Positions 34,945-44,431 of a DNA stretch of 64,000 bases are shown piece by piece. Where the stretch lies: contig JAJPGW010000005.1 in the NCBI GenBank assembly GCA_021325575.1, forward strand, positions 1-64,000. Direction: 5' to 3'. Made by a program: the position numbers and the translations under genes. This DNA comes from Gammaproteobacteria bacterium. GTDB taxonomy: Bacteria > Pseudomonadota > Gammaproteobacteria > DSM-16500. The notes under the pieces were generated by a model that worked only from the letters and a program-made list of their open reading frames with translations, was not told the origin of the DNA and searched no databases. Each line of letters starts with the position of its first letter. The first letter of the stretch is position 1.

Positions 34945-37900
34945 ATGCAGCGAAAATCAGCACAAACTAATGTATTGGAGTTGCTCGACAAATTATTGGG
35001 ATTACCCAATATTAAAGAAATTGTACCTCAATTATTGGAAAAACCAGACGTTCAACTCGCACTGAGTTGGGTAATGCCCACCGATTTTATAGCCACTGCA
35101 AAAAAGAAAGAAGCCAAAACCATTGTCCAAGAAATCAGAGGAAAATTAGAGAAATTACAAGTACCCGAATGGGCGTTAGAATTAATATTTCAATTGATAG
35201 AACCCGTGATACTAGTTAAGCAAACTTCGAAACAAACGACGACAGTTCCGCAAACAATGTCGGTTACGGCTGAACAACCAACACCTATAAAGCCAACCAA
35301 ACCTATCGACACCCGATCAATCGAAGAAATCAATCGCGAAGCCATAGCCAACCGCCGAAAATTTAAATCCAAAATGAAAGATAAAGCACCACCACCAAAA
35401 GAAGAAAAAGAAAAATCCTTAGAAGAAACCTATTCTGCTCCTCCGCAAAGCGCATTACGCGATCCAACGTTAAAATATCATGAATACCGTTTATCCAAAG
35501 GCCGAAACGGCGTCGACAAAAAACAAGCGCGCGCGAACATTCAGATCACGCAACAAATGCAGGAACAACAACAGCAGCAACAGCAACAACAAGTGCAAGC
35601 GGCGCCTCAAAGAAAAGTGTATGTGTCCCCTAAACGGGAATTTGAAAAATTCAAAGGATCCAAGAATACGCTCATTAGTATTCAGTCAACAAAACCATCC
35701 AGGCTTAGCGAAGAACCGGTGAGAGAGTTGCGTAGACTACACGGCATGGAAGCGCTGTCCTATCTAACACAATTTTCAGGACATCATGAATCTCGAATTG
35801 GAACGATAGGTTATATTACTTCTGCTGCAGCTGATTATATTTTACGAAACAAACCATTTTTTGGCAGTGGTATAACTCTCGAAAATTTATCACAAGGATT
35901 TACTCTTTCTTTCCTCGAAGGCGGCACAAGAACCAATCACGATGGTTATTATGTACAATCGAATGATCCTATGCGATTAGTACTAGATTATAAAAAAGAA
36001 GTTAGCAATCCCCATAATCCTTTAACGGTGAGAGTACTAGAACCACCTAAAGCCACTGAAATGGCAGGTTCACCGCAACAATTTGGCATGGAAGGTGAGT
36101 TTAGTTTTTTTAATTTTACGAAACACGGCGCCCGCAACTATCTAAACTTGATGACAACCATCCATCATCGCAAAAAAATCTTTTATGACAACATGCGACG
36201 TAGCAATCCCGATCGCGCTGAACGAATTATTCGTCAATTAAATTGCGCATATAACCAAATAGCACAAAGCGCTAGGGGTAATCCCCAATTCCCAGACTTT
36301 TTATTAGATTATCCAAGCCAAACCAATCTTTCCGATTCGACATTCAACTCTATTGAACGAATATTAGCTGATCAAGCCAATCAGTATAAGAATGCATTTG
36401 CCGTTGAACGTAAACAATTTTTCCAATTCATGCGCGCAGAAGATAATTCGCTTGCCGAGACATTAATTAGTAAACACGAAAAATTATTTGAAGTGATGAC
36501 TAGCGAAGATTTCCAAGGTTTATGGGATATTTTTTACAAAGGGGGTTGTGAAGCACTGGAAGTTTTCCTGCAAAAGATGCAAGCGGTCTTTGATCTGGAA
36601 AACGATAATACGGAGACCTTTTTCACTTTAAAAAATACATTTCTTCGCTATTCGCCCAATTGGACTGAATATCTGACACGCGAAGGACTGACGGTCTTCG
36701 ATGGCCTTACACGACTATCCCCTGTGCAGCGCCATTGGTGGAACCAATTGAGCGCAGCCCATGTCGATACCTTCGAGACCTGGTGTGATTTACCCGATCT
36801 TTTTCAGGCATTTCAATATTTCTGCCGCGAATATCAAGAAACGGGGACGGATAAAACCGGACGCAAAATCATCACATTGCCGGATGACTTCCCTTTTCTG
36901 GATCCAAAACCCCGCAATATGAAAGTCGTCATGGAACGACTTTTAACCATCATGAAAAATGCGCGAAATTTTGATGAGCAAGCAGCGAACTTAACCGGAC
37001 TTAATTTAAATAATAATGACGTTGTATATGCTTCAAATCATCAACATTACAGTTTAGTGACGCGCGACATGCGTTTGCATGAAGACAAAATGGACGAACT
37101 GGATTCTAATTCCAGAAAAAAACCCTCCAGTCAAAATCCTGACAGCAATTTAGTGTTTTCATTTTTGGAATTAAGAAACTGCGCAAGCGATTATCAAGTT
37201 TATCACTCGACTCAACAAAAATATTCTGATTTTTGTTATAAATATTTAGGTACACAAGAATCATCCGTGCCTTATCAAGTTTATAAAAATGCACTCGCAA
37301 GTTTTAAGTATTATCCGGGAAAATATTTACCTGACCTGTATCAAAATGGTTTGCTGTTTTTGCTTTTCACAACAACCACTCGCGAAAAAAGTCAGAAGGT
37401 CGTGGAAGAGGCTAAAGCACGAGCAAAATATGTTGAACCCGAAGAGATTAGAAAAAAAAGGGAAGCATCAGAAATTGCGGAAATCGAACAAAACTGGACT
37501 GAACTCGTCGCCGGTTTTGACCGCTTCATGCTTCGCAACAGCCACTTTTGTCCAGACATGCTCAACCGATTAGGCTTAGTCGTAGAACTTTCGGTTGCTC
37601 GCGATCCCGATACGGGGGAAGACCGACGATGGATGACCTTTCCACAAATTGCGGTAGTTGCCAGAATTTCTCTGCTAGTCCCAATCGATAATTACGAAGA
37701 ATGGGACATCATGATCGAAGATTTGCATGCTTACGTGTTTAATCACCGCGAGGATTTTTTAAATCACTTAATCGAATATGATAAAAATAAAAATCGGATA
37801 AGCATTAAGGATTATTTAGCCTGTCTTAAATTATTTGATGCCGAAAACGGTGAAAAAAAAGAAGAAAAAGCGGGAGAACAATTCAAAGAACCCACCAAAG

Positions 37901-40900
37901 AAGAATTATTCAAAATACGCCTTTTCCGACTTTTTTCTATCATCAATTATCGCGATTTCACGCTGGATAAAGCTAAAAAATTAATTAACATGGTTAAATC
38001 CTATGAAGCGACCAATCCATTCGCCTATGATCAATTAATTGGTTTTTTATCCATCCTGGAAGTTAAACCGGAAGCGGCCTATGATCCGCCCACCATTGAT
38101 GATGTGATAAAAACGGTAGCGCGATTGACTGATGTCACCAGCGGTTCATTGCCCCAACCGATTTCTGAATTTCTGCCGAGAAATTGTACCTACAATCCCG
38201 CAAAAATACGCTTAGGAATGAAACCACTCTTAAATTCAGAATTAATCCTAACGGAACTAGAAACCAAAGCGACTGGACTGGCAGTCGCTTTAGATCCCGC
38301 CATTTTACGCTCTGAAAAGGCTGTTGATCATATCATCGAAAAATGCCATGAAGTGCGGGAAGCAAAATCAAACCATGCACAAACCGCGCCTGTTGCTCGT
38401 GGCCAACGCAGACGCGATTTAGCCAATAAATATTGTCATTTATTATTAAACGAACAATTAAAAGGCCATCGCGCAGCTCTCAACCTTCATCCCGATAAAA
38501 AAGACGATATCGCACGTTTATACGATATAGTCGAAACGGTTTTTAAACCAACGTTGCCCCAAGATTTAGGTGCTCAGATCGCGCCTTTACAAAAATATTC
38601 CGAAGAAGTTAAAAAGCTTATTGCAACGCTTGCAAAAGTTCGCGATAAATGGCCTCGAAATTTTTCTGACATCCTCGCGCGCATCAATGGCACACCCGGC
38701 GATTCCATACGCCGCCGATCCATGGACTATTTAATCGATTTTCTGGAACAATTTATTAATCGATTTTCAAAAAACGAACCGTTTCCGCTGGATTTACTGG
38801 GTTTGCTCATCGATTATGAAAAACAACATCCCATTAATCACAAACACATGGCATTAGGCGCCATTTTTGGCGAAAAGAAAATGACGCAGGAACACATGCA
38901 TGCACTCATTTCTTTTAATCTTGATTGGGCCAAGAAAAATATCGATGCAGCCTATTTTATCAAAGGACTGGTTCATCATTATCAACAGTTTGCGCCTGTT
39001 TTTTCTGATTTACTTTCTATTTTGGGAAAATATAAAGATTTACCACCAAAACAAATAAAAAAACTGTTTGATCGCACTTTATTTTTCTTGAAATTATTAG
39101 CCGATAATAATAATGAAGCGTTTGCGAAGCAATTGATTGCGATTTTTGTCAAATTTCCTAGTTCGTATCTCGCCATTATTTCGCATATTGAAAAAATTCC
39201 CGTTCCCGTTATGGAACCGCTCAAAAAGCCTGAGAAGCCTGTAGAGGAATCATCAGAAGTAAAAGACTCTCCACCCGTTCAGAACTTAGCTGCTGAAACA
39301 GCCGACAAAAAAGAAGAAAAAAAACCCGACGTTGTAGCTCCACAGAACCCCGACAAACGAACTCTCATCACCAAGTTGATTTTCCAATTTTGCGACCCAA
39401 AAGAGTTCAAGCATCAATCCATCGTCGAGCTTGTCGACTTTTTAGCCCATGAAAATGAAGAAGATTTAAAACAACTTTATGAGATGCGACCACCCCCAGG
39501 ACTGAATACCCTTTTCGCGATCAAACAAAAAGGCAATTGCAGAAAATTTCTGGAAGATCCCGCTCATCCTAATTTTCAGTATCGCGATCTTAAATCACAA
39601 TTTGATACTTCCAACGTCATCTCAGCCATTCGACAAATTCAAGATCTACTGGCGGATCAACCTCTTTTACCCTCCGAACAAAGAAAACTATTGCGGGATT
39701 TTTTACTGATTAATAATTATGGCCATAATCCTAATTATCCAATTTTTATCCGGGAGACAGGCCAGCAATCCATCGCCCTTTGCGCGAAAGACATGACTGA
39801 AAACGAAATTAAACAAGAAGTCAAACGCTGCCGCAAGATTTTTCAAGATAATACGCTTTCTGCAAAAATAAGAGAAACCGCCTATCTTGTCTTTTGTGCA
39901 TTGAGCCGAGAAGCCAAATGGCGCACCACACGAAAATTTCCAAATCCAGAACAGGTGCTTGCGCGATTAATCGTTCATATGCGCGGCGACCAAAGCATCG
40001 TGTTAAAAATGGAAACGGGCGAAGGAAAATCCCAACTCCAATTAGACACGGCGACGGATCTTTGGCTGCAAGGGGGCGCCGTAAATATTGGTACTTCGAC
40101 CCCGCAACTTGCGCGCGAAGGGTTTGATGAATTTTCACCTTGCTTGGAATTTCAAGGCATACCTTTCAATAAAAAATTAGTTTCTGCGCAAATGGAGGTT
40201 GCGGAATATTGTTACGACGGTATTAATTACGGCGACATCGCACAACTCGCCCTCTTCATCGCAAAACAAACCATGGATCCTTATTATCTTACTCATCATG
40301 CGAAAACCCGATTTTCCTTGGTGATTGATGAAATTGATTTTGCAATTCTCGATAATATTATGCATTTTCTTTATGCGGTATTTTTGCATAAAAAAGATTT
40401 GCGCTGGGTTTATCCCATTTTACTTAAATTAGTGAATACCAAGGAATTTCAAGAAACATCTCCCGATAACGGTGCCCAAACCATCGGACAAGATCTTCAA
40501 AAAGCGCGAGCACTCTTGCTCGATGAAGCAAAAAAAATGGATGCTTCACTACCCGACAAAGAAAAAATTACGCCTTATATTGCAGCATTATTAGATAGAC
40601 AAATTAACACTTGGTTGGAATCGGCTCTTGTATCGAAATCGTTTACGCCGGAAGAGGATTTTGTAGTACGAGAAGAAGTACGTGGTGTCGATGATAATGC
40701 CCATAAAATTTCTTATGCCCGGATTCTTTCTGATTTCGCGACGATTTGTGAAGGTGCAGAATGGGGCAATGGAGTCCATCAATTTGTTCATGCACGCTTA
40801 AACGAAGAAAAACTTTCCACAGGATTAGACATTCCTGATTTTCCGATTGATCCAGAAACAGTTCCGATTGCCTCCATCAGTTGTCCGGATTTAGTTGAAC

Positions 40901-42198
40901 ATCATCAACAAAATGGCGGTCGCGTGATCGGACTCACTGCGACCCCGGGTTCACCCGACGAATTAAAAGAACAGCAAAAGAAATTTGGTTTTGCATTTTA
41001 TAGCATACCACGACATAAACCCAGCCAATTAGTACGAGAACCGGGCACACTCGGCAATGATGAGAGGGATCTTTTTGCCAGTGTAATGGATAAAATTCAT
41101 GCCCACATCACACGAGGTGAAACACAAAGCGTACAAAATCTCTTTTTTGAACCACGACCCGCTGAATATCCACAACCCATTCTGGTAACTTGCGACAATA
41201 TTCCTGATTCCAACGCATTTTACGCCTATTTAGTGACTGCCATTCAAACGGAAGCCCGTTTTGCCAAATATAAAAATAAATTACGTTTGCAATTATTTAA
41301 TAGTGCCAAAACCATGTTGAACGGAAAACCTGTCAAAATGTCTGCGACGGAAGTCAGAATTCACGCAGGCGTTGCGGGCAGTATTACCGTTTCGCCTGGA
41401 ATGGACCGCGGAGTCGATGCTCAAGCGAGAAAACATCTTGAAGATCGCAATCAAAATCACCCTCAAGGATTGCATGAAGAAACCTTAGGCGAACCGCGCA
41501 ACACCCGTCATCGAGGACAGCGCGAGGGTCGCGCTGCCCGCTTTGGTCATCCAGGTCAAACGAGCTTATCCAGTTCAAGAAAAAAATTATTAGAAAAAGG
41601 CGTGCCGCCTCACGTTATGACCGACCTTGAAAAAGGGCTGGCCTATTATCAAAAAGAAGTAGGATTTGCCGATCAAAATAAACGCCTTTTTGCGGAACGC
41701 TTGGGACAAATTAAAAAATATTTTACTCTTCATTATCGTGATATTTTAGGACAGAGAAATGCGGCTGCCAACTTACGAAAAAAAGTAGCCAAAGAAAACG
41801 CCGAAAAACTGGCGCTGCAAGCTGAACAAAAAGCCGAAGAGCCAAAGGGCGATCCAAAAATAGATAACAAAACATCTGTCGCCGATCCGAACAAACCAGT
41901 GGAATCCAAAACCATTGAAGCACAAACTGCTTCTCAACCAAAAAAAGAAGCCGAGACAAAATCACTTGAGGCCAAAGCACCAGAAAAAACACCAGAAAAA
42001 CCAGAACCGAAAAAAACTTTACATCTCCTAGATGAAGAAGCCGACACACTCATCAAAGAACTCTGGTCCGACTGCCTAAACAACATGCAAGTTGAGTGGC
42101 AACAACTTGTACCTCGTCAACGTGCGCTTATCCAACAAGAAAAAGAAACAGAAAAAGAAAAAAAAATTGACGGCCGGAACCGAAATGAAAATGGGTGA
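34945..42198 (+). CDS. Giant protein with a SecA-type motor ATPase core
   Basis: This single 2417-aa frame carries a SecA-like DEAD motor in its last third. Walker A METGEGKS is at residues 1689-1696 (SecA: MKTGEGKT), and Walker B/DEAD VIDEID at 1793-1798. A preprotein-crosslinking-like insert ends in GNGVHQFVHARLNEE (SecA-like), and motif III TATP is at 1998-2001. Motif V MDRGVD is at 2153-2158 after AGVAGSITVSPG, and motif VI QREGRAARFGHPG at 2192-2204. The first ~1680 residues are mostly helical, with a Gln tract (~207-220), a Lys/Pro-rich linker and an HPDK at 1182-1185. A Lys/Glu/Pro tail ends the protein. It cannot be the housekeeping SecA (~900 aa). No signal peptide is seen. The target it moves is unknown; translocation or remodelling of a polypeptide is the reasonable inference. 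Confidence 0.88.
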   Translation: MQRKSAQTNVLELLDKLLGLPNIKEIVPQLLEKPDVQLALSWVMPTDFIATAKKKEAKTIVQEIRGKLEKLQVPEWALELIFQLIEPVILVKQTSKQTTTVPQTMSVTAEQPTPIKPTKPIDTRSIEEINREAIANRRKFKSKMKDKAPPPKEEKEKSLEETYSAPPQSALRDPTLKYHEYRLSKGRNGVDKKQARANIQITQQMQEQQQQQQQQQVQAAPQRKVYVSPKREFEKFKGSKNTLISIQSTKPSRLSEEPVRELRRLHGMEALSYLTQFSGHHESRIGTIGYITSAAADYILRNKPFFGSGITLENLSQGFTLSFLEGGTRTNHDGYYVQSNDPMRLVLDYKKEVSNPHNPLTVRVLEPPKATEMAGSPQQFGMEGEFSFFNFTKHGARNYLNLMTTIHHRKKIFYDNMRRSNPDRAERIIRQLNCAYNQIAQSARGNPQFPDFLLDYPSQTNLSDSTFNSIERILADQANQYKNAFAVERKQFFQFMRAEDNSLAETLISKHEKLFEVMTSEDFQGLWDIFYKGGCEALEVFLQKMQAVFDLENDNTETFFTLKNTFLRYSPNWTEYLTREGLTVFDGLTRLSPVQRHWWNQLSAAHVDTFETWCDLPDLFQAFQYFCREYQETGTDKTGRKIITLPDDFPFLDPKPRNMKVVMERLLTIMKNARNFDEQAANLTGLNLNNNDVVYASNHQHYSLVTRDMRLHEDKMDELDSNSRKKPSSQNPDSNLVFSFLELRNCASDYQVYHSTQQKYSDFCYKYLGTQESSVPYQVYKNALASFKYYPGKYLPDLYQNGLLFLLFTTTTREKSQKVVEEAKARAKYVEPEEIRKKREASEIAEIEQNWTELVAGFDRFMLRNSHFCPDMLNRLGLVVELSVARDPDTGEDRRWMTFPQIAVVARISLLVPIDNYEEWDIMIEDLHAYVFNHREDFLNHLIEYDKNKNRISIKDYLACLKLFDAENGEKKEEKAGEQFKEPTKEELFKIRLFRLFSIINYRDFTLDKAKKLINMVKSYEATNPFAYDQLIGFLSILEVKPEAAYDPPTIDDVIKTVARLTDVTSGSLPQPISEFLPRNCTYNPAKIRLGMKPLLNSELILTELETKATGLAVALDPAILRSEKAVDHIIEKCHEVREAKSNHAQTAPVARGQRRRDLANKYCHLLLNEQLKGHRAALNLHPDKKDDIARLYDIVETVFKPTLPQDLGAQIAPLQKYSEEVKKLIATLAKVRDKWPRNFSDILARINGTPGDSIRRRSMDYLIDFLEQFINRFSKNEPFPLDLLGLLIDYEKQHPINHKHMALGAIFGEKKMTQEHMHALISFNLDWAKKNIDAAYFIKGLVHHYQQFAPVFSDLLSILGKYKDLPPKQIKKLFDRTLFFLKLLADNNNEAFAKQLIAIFVKFPSSYLAIISHIEKIPVPVMEPLKKPEKPVEESSEVKDSPPVQNLAAETADKKEEKKPDVVAPQNPDKRTLITKLIFQFCDPKEFKHQSIVELVDFLAHENEEDLKQLYEMRPPPGLNTLFAIKQKGNCRKFLEDPAHPNFQYRDLKSQFDTSNVISAIRQIQDLLADQPLLPSEQRKLLRDFLLINNYGHNPNYPIFIRETGQQSIALCAKDMTENEIKQEVKRCRKIFQDNTLSAKIRETAYLVFCALSREAKWRTTRKFPNPEQVLARLIVHMRGDQSIVLKMETGEGKSQLQLDTATDLWLQGGAVNIGTSTPQLAREGFDEFSPCLEFQGIPFNKKLVSAQMEVAEYCYDGINYGDIAQLALFIAKQTMDPYYLTHHAKTRFSLVIDEIDFAILDNIMHFLYAVFLHKKDLRWVYPILLKLVNTKEFQETSPDNGAQTIGQDLQKARALLLDEAKKMDASLPDKEKITPYIAALLDRQINTWLESALVSKSFTPEEDFVVREEVRGVDDNAHKISYARILSDFATICEGAEWGNGVHQFVHARLNEEKLSTGLDIPDFPIDPETVPIASISCPDLVEHHQQNGGRVIGLTATPGSPDELKEQQKKFGFAFYSIPRHKPSQLVREPGTLGNDERDLFASVMDKIHAHITRGETQSVQNLFFEPRPAEYPQPILVTCDNIPDSNAFYAYLVTAIQTEARFAKYKNKLRLQLFNSAKTMLNGKPVKMSATEVRIHAGVAGSITVSPGMDRGVDAQARKHLEDRNQNHPQGLHEETLGEPRNTRHRGQREGRAARFGHPGQTSLSSSRKKLLEKGVPPHVMTDLEKGLAYYQKEVGFADQNKRLFAERLGQIKKYFTLHYRDILGQRNAAANLRKKVAKENAEKLALQAEQKAEEPKGDPKIDNKTSVADPNKPVESKTIEAQTASQPKKEAETKSLEAKAPEKTPEKPEPKKTLHLLDEEADTLIKELWSDCLNNMQVEWQQLVPRQRALIQQEKETEKEKKIDGRNRNENG
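42158..42166 (+). other. A9 slippery tract at the junction of two overlapping genes
   Basis: Nine consecutive A residues lie in an A-rich stretch near the end of the 2417-aa frame. Loss of one A (or gain of two) in the transcript moves the reading frame onto the 358-aa downstream frame, which is open at this point. Such tracts are known sites of transcriptional slippage and also of sequencing or mutational indels. Confidence 0.5.
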
Positions 42199-43261
42199 TA
42201 AAAAAGAATTATCTCAAGAAGCCCGTTTCGAAGAGCTGCGAAAGCTCGAATCCGACGTTCTAGAAAAAGCGTCGATTGTTTTAATCGAAAGCATTTGCTC
42301 CCGCTGGAACAATTATAAAAAATTGGTCACCGATTGGGTGCAGGTCGATCCCGATGATGTAGAAGCCACTATTGTTCGTCGAGTACCAAAACAACAAGAA
42401 GTCAAACAACGTCCCGATGAATATAAAGAACCGCTAGAATTGAATGATGTTTCGCCAGCAAAAGCGTATCGAGAATGTTGCCCATTAAAATTCATGGTCC
42501 CACACGCCAAAAAATTTGAACAGAATATTATCGCACGCAAAGAAATCGGCGCGGCTTACGAATGTTTAAGTCAGATCTTCGGATACCCGATTGATGGTCG
42601 AGACCTGGATCGCTCATTAATCGATGCCTTTGCGAAATTATTAGCAGAAGGTTTTGCGGGTAAAATTCCTTTCCGTAAAAAATTAATTGAGATTTTTACT
42701 ATTGCGAACTGGCGTGGTCTAGAAAAATTAAAAGCCAATTTATCGGAGTTTTTGCTGCTCGGTGCTATTCAATTTATTCAAAATAAATTATCTGAATATC
42801 CCGAAATCAACGCAAAAGGTTTCGCTCTTTCCCTTCCGAGAGCTTCTATTCATGAATCAAAGCAGCAGGATTCTTTTTCTCAAATTAAAAAGAAATATGA
42901 GAGTTTCATCACTTACCTAGAATGTCTGCTCAGAGATAAAAAGGCCAGCACAACCCCTCAAAATCCAGTGATGTCCTTATTATCAACCGTACAAAGTACA
43001 CTGTCATCGCTGACTGATGCTACTACGCCTTTTGTAACCATGCTTGAAGAGTTACTCAAATTAATCAAAGATCCCATCCTCTTGGATCCGCAATTCCGTG
43101 AAAATCAACTTGTTGTGGCAACCATCAGCCCTCAATTTAGAAATAGCTGGTGTGTTAAGTATCGAGAACAAACTCGAGAACCCGAAGTGGGCATCACCGA
43201 GCAAGAAATGCGGGGAGTTTATACGACTTCTGCGCCGGAACCCTTTGTGGTGTTGACTTAA
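42185..43261 (+). CDS. Unknown protein overlapping the SecA-like giant
   Basis: This 358-aa protein from the ATG at 42185 (or 42191) starts inside the last codons of the 2417-aa gene, overlapping its stop by 14 (or 8) bases. It is soluble and largely helical (SQEARFEELRKLESDVLEKA near the start, LIEIFTIANWRGLEKLKANL in the middle), with a C-terminal domain ending EPFVVLT. I know no family. There is no independent strong ribosome binding site, so it is either translationally coupled or expressed as an extension of the giant by frame slippage at the A9 tract. A shared function with the SecA-like protein is the natural guess. Confidence 0.72.
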   Translation: MKMGDKKELSQEARFEELRKLESDVLEKASIVLIESICSRWNNYKKLVTDWVQVDPDDVEATIVRRVPKQQEVKQRPDEYKEPLELNDVSPAKAYRECCPLKFMVPHAKKFEQNIIARKEIGAAYECLSQIFGYPIDGRDLDRSLIDAFAKLLAEGFAGKIPFRKKLIEIFTIANWRGLEKLKANLSEFLLLGAIQFIQNKLSEYPEINAKGFALSLPRASIHESKQQDSFSQIKKKYESFITYLECLLRDKKASTTPQNPVMSLLSTVQSTLSSLTDATTPFVTMLEELLKLIKDPILLDPQFRENQLVVATISPQFRNSWCVKYREQTREPEVGITEQEMRGVYTTSAPEPFVVLT

Positions 43262-43343
43262 TCAGACGAGGGTCTCGGAATAATAAAACCTAGCAATCTT
43301 CCTGAAAAAAGTTTAGTATCTCCCACCTCAATTGGTACTTTTT

Positions 43344-44273
43344 ATGCCCATTTACCACCTATTTTTAGTCCTATTAGTGATCTTCGCTTGGGGCTTCAAT
43401 TTTATTTTCGTCAAGCTAGGTCTCACTGAGATCTCGCCTTTGCTGCTTTGCGCGCTCCGATTTTTAATCGCGTGTTTTCCGGCTATTTTATTTATCAAAC
43501 CCCCAGCTGCACCCTTCAGATTAGTCATATATTACGGTTTATTGATGTTTGGATTGCAATTCTCCTTGCTATTTATTGGCATGAAAGTTGGCATGACGCC
43601 AGGCCTCACCTCTATTCTCATGCAAATGCAGGTCTTTTTTAGCATTCTGATCGCCGTGTTTTTCTTAGGTGAACTCCCTACTTTCTGGCAAATCATGGGG
43701 GCCCTGGTTTCATTTTCTGGAATCGGTTTAGTGGCCCTGCATTTGGACCACCAATCGGCTAATTTACCCGGATTTTTATTGATCATGGCAGCTGGTATCG
43801 CCTGGGGCATAGGAAATGTCGTCACGAAAAAAATGGGCCGAATTAATATTATGGCTTTGGTCGTCTGGGGCAGCCTAGTTGCCTTTTTTCCGCTGCTTAT
43901 TGCTTCACTTATTTTTGAAGGGAAAGCTAATTTAATTCACACCCTGCATCATATCACTTGGGTTGGTGCAGGTTCGGTGCTTTACATCGTCTATATTTCC
44001 ACTTGGGTGGGCTACGGTTTATGGAATTATCTCATCAGCCGACATAATGTTGCGATTGTCGCGCCTTTCACCTTGCTAGTACCCGTGGTTGCGATGCTAA
44101 GCTCCGCCCTAATTTGCCACGAATCCTTACCCGCCTGGAAATTATTAGCAGCCCTACTCGTCATGAGCGGCCTATCACTTAATTTTCTCGCGCCAAGACT
44201 TCTCACCAAACGCAAATCCGTCAAAAAAGAACCGCAACTCGATTTGGCTTCAACAACCCAAACTATTCAGTAA
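43344..44273 (+). CDS. EamA/DMT-family exporter
   Basis: This 309-aa inner-membrane protein has ten predicted helices in two EamA repeats. The first begins YHLFLVLLVIFAWGFNFIFV and contains LRFLIACFPAILF; the second begins AAGIAWGIGNVVTKKM. The sequence is close to the EamA type (O-acetylserine/cysteine exporter and relatives) of drug/metabolite transporters, but the substrate is not fixed by sequence. The first ATG is at 43344; a TTG 12 bases upstream is less likely. It is transcribed alone, 82 bases after the previous gene. Confidence 0.9.
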   Translation: MPIYHLFLVLLVIFAWGFNFIFVKLGLTEISPLLLCALRFLIACFPAILFIKPPAAPFRLVIYYGLLMFGLQFSLLFIGMKVGMTPGLTSILMQMQVFFSILIAVFFLGELPTFWQIMGALVSFSGIGLVALHLDHQSANLPGFLLIMAAGIAWGIGNVVTKKMGRINIMALVVWGSLVAFFPLLIASLIFEGKANLIHTLHHITWVGAGSVLYIVYISTWVGYGLWNYLISRHNVAIVAPFTLLVPVVAMLSSALICHESLPAWKLLAALLVMSGLSLNFLAPRLLTKRKSVKKEPQLDLASTTQTIQ

Positions 44274-44431
44274 TAAAACATTTCTCATTTGTGTACGCGC
44301 TCCCCAAAAATGCAGATCGGTCATATAAAAAGTTAATGGTCTTGCAATGCTTTCGTGTTGTAAAAATCGAGGGTCCAATTTCCATTCAGAATTTCTGACT
44401 TGATTACCGACTTTCGATGATTTTTTCTCAA

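Noticed and set aside
42092-42184. Upstream start for the 358-aa partner protein
   Set aside because: The extra residues (SNKKKKQKKKKK and around) are a frame-shifted reading of the end of the giant; no ribosome binding site supports an ATG at 42092.
34945-42198. Housekeeping preprotein translocase SecA
   Set aside because: At 2417 aa it is far longer than SecA, most of the protein has no SecA similarity, and no C-terminal zinc-binding end is seen; only the motor core matches.
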